Part shown: positions 54,340-55,000 of the stretch, piece by piece
Layout: every line of letters begins with the position of its first letter
Numbering within the stretch: the first letter of the stretch is position 1
Assembly: GCA_000320545.1 (NCBI GenBank)
Contig: ADNK01001576.1
Location: 1-55,000, forward strand
Length of the DNA: 55,000 bases
Source of the DNA: Bigelowiella natans CCMP2755
Taxonomy: Eukaryota > Cercozoa > Chlorarachniophyceae
Direction of reading: 5' to 3'
Translations under genes and position numbers: made by a program
Notes under the pieces: generated by a model
The model's input: only the letters and a program-made list of their open reading frames with translations
Database searches by the model: none
What the model was told of the DNA's origin: nothing

Positions 54340-55000
54340 ATGGATGATGATGATCTTGACTTGGATCTTGACCTGGGGAATCTGGAAGAGGTTGCTACGT
54401 ATGATGAAGTCGACAGAGCACACCTTGATAAGACTGATAGGCTAGCAATTGTTAATATTATGCTTCTATGGCCATTGATTTAACAGGATCTAAAGGATCT
54501 TGCAGCGGAAGCTGAGGGCGATGCTATTCTGGATGCAATGCTCGAAGAGCACAATATTACCACTGAGAAGACAGCTGCGGAGAAAAACGTCGGGGGGGGG
54601 AACAATTTCGCTGGACTCGATCACTTAGACGATGGGTTAGGTTCCTTTACTCTCTCGAACGATATAGATCTAGAGGATGACGACGAGGACGATTTGCAAA
54701 ATGGCGGTGACGACAGCGGAGATAAGAAGTGCAATAAGCCAACCATCCGTCCGAAGAAACAGGCAGACATGAAGACTAGATCCAGCGTCCCATCATTGCT
54801 ATCGGTCACTCCCCCAAAGCTAGATTTTCTTGCGAAAGAACAGGCAATATCAGATCAGTATGTTGGCGGAATCTCCGCTGCGCTGACTGTGAAAAGCCAA
54901 GCAGAGACGGGTGTCGTGTTCATCGTGCTGACGAACTCCAAAGAGAACATTATCGTTAAGCCTAAATGCGGCCTTCTGATGGGTAAGAAACACATTTTAT
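54340..55000 (+). CDS. Acidic-N-terminus protein, 5' part only (runs off window)
   Basis: ATG at 54340 begins MDDDDLDLDLDLGNLEEV. A second exon starts at 54488 (acceptor ATTTAACAG) with DLKDLAAEAEGDAILDAML and stays open to about 54980, where LLM is followed by a GTAAGA donor at 54981. The donor of exon 1 could be at 54411 or 54451; both keep phase 0. The sequence is strongly acidic to about residue 130, then has an alternating pattern (ISAALTVKSQ, then VVFIVLTNSKENIIVKPK) that may begin a beta-rich domain. I do not recognise a family. A bidirectional arrangement with MGST3 is likely. Confidence 0.6.

Noticed and set aside
1-55000. tRNA and rRNA genes
   Set aside because: No rRNA-like conserved segment or tRNA A/B-box arrangement was recognised on either strand; a covariance-model search would be needed to be sure for tRNAs.

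Overview
ORGANISM. This is nuclear DNA of an intron-rich microbial eukaryote, probably a unicellular alga or other protist. Most genes are chains of short exons separated by GT-AG introns of about 40 to 330 bases, and they encode eukaryote-specific proteins: cyclin H, CDC26/APC12, mRNA guanylyltransferase, a P-type Ca2+-ATPase and MGST3. A (TTAGGG)n tract is present, and introns and spacers are full of (TA)n, (CA)n and (CT)n microsatellites. A chlorarachniophyte such as Bigelowiella would fit the exon and intron sizes and the giant-virus-like insert, but nothing in the window proves that lineage. I rebuilt the genes by hand from splice signals, exon phase and family motifs, because open reading frames alone miss nearly all of them.  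LAYOUT. 1-6582 (minus) is the 3' part of a large gene for a signal-transducing NTPase: a CHAT protease domain, an NB-ARC-like P-loop domain, a NACHT domain and at least 13 very similar WD40 repeats that run off the left edge. 7298-13015 is a compact block of six intronless genes: a coiled-coil membrane protein, two glycosyltransferases, a mitochondrial-carrier-family protein, a thioredoxin-fold protein and a PIF1-type helicase. It looks like a fragment of a giant virus (NCLDV) fixed in the host chromosome. 13016-14409 is a spacer with an interstitial telomere-like repeat.  14410-15463 (minus) is a small four-exon coiled-coil gene, and 16778-17848 (plus) is a single-exon orphan with a weakly KA1-like segment. 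18838-20008 (minus) is a multi-exon gene for a charged, nuclear-type protein. About 20850-22433 (minus) is cyclin H. 23011-33537 (plus) is a very large bacterial-type alpha-2-macroglobulin gene with an intact CSEQ thioester motif; 15 exons are phase-consistent and two more 5' exons are tentative. 34720-38957 (minus) is a polytopic membrane protein, possibly of the TLC type. 39044-39446 (plus) is CDC26. 40814-44815 (minus) is the mRNA capping guanylyltransferase. 46342 to about 51476 (minus) is a P2-type Ca2+-ATPase. 53168-53865 (minus) is MGST3, and 54340 to the right edge (plus) is the start of an acidic protein gene.  HOW IT FITS. The cell-cycle, transcription and transport genes are housekeeping genes with no operon-like relation. 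Two loci suggest defence: the CHAT-NTPase-WD40 gene, whose architecture matches NLR-like immune sensors and which lies next to the viral block, and the thioester macroglobulin, a broad protease trap. Several long spacers between host genes consist of cryptically simple DNA built from self-complementary words (CTAG, GCATGC, AGCT). These are the least explained part of the window.
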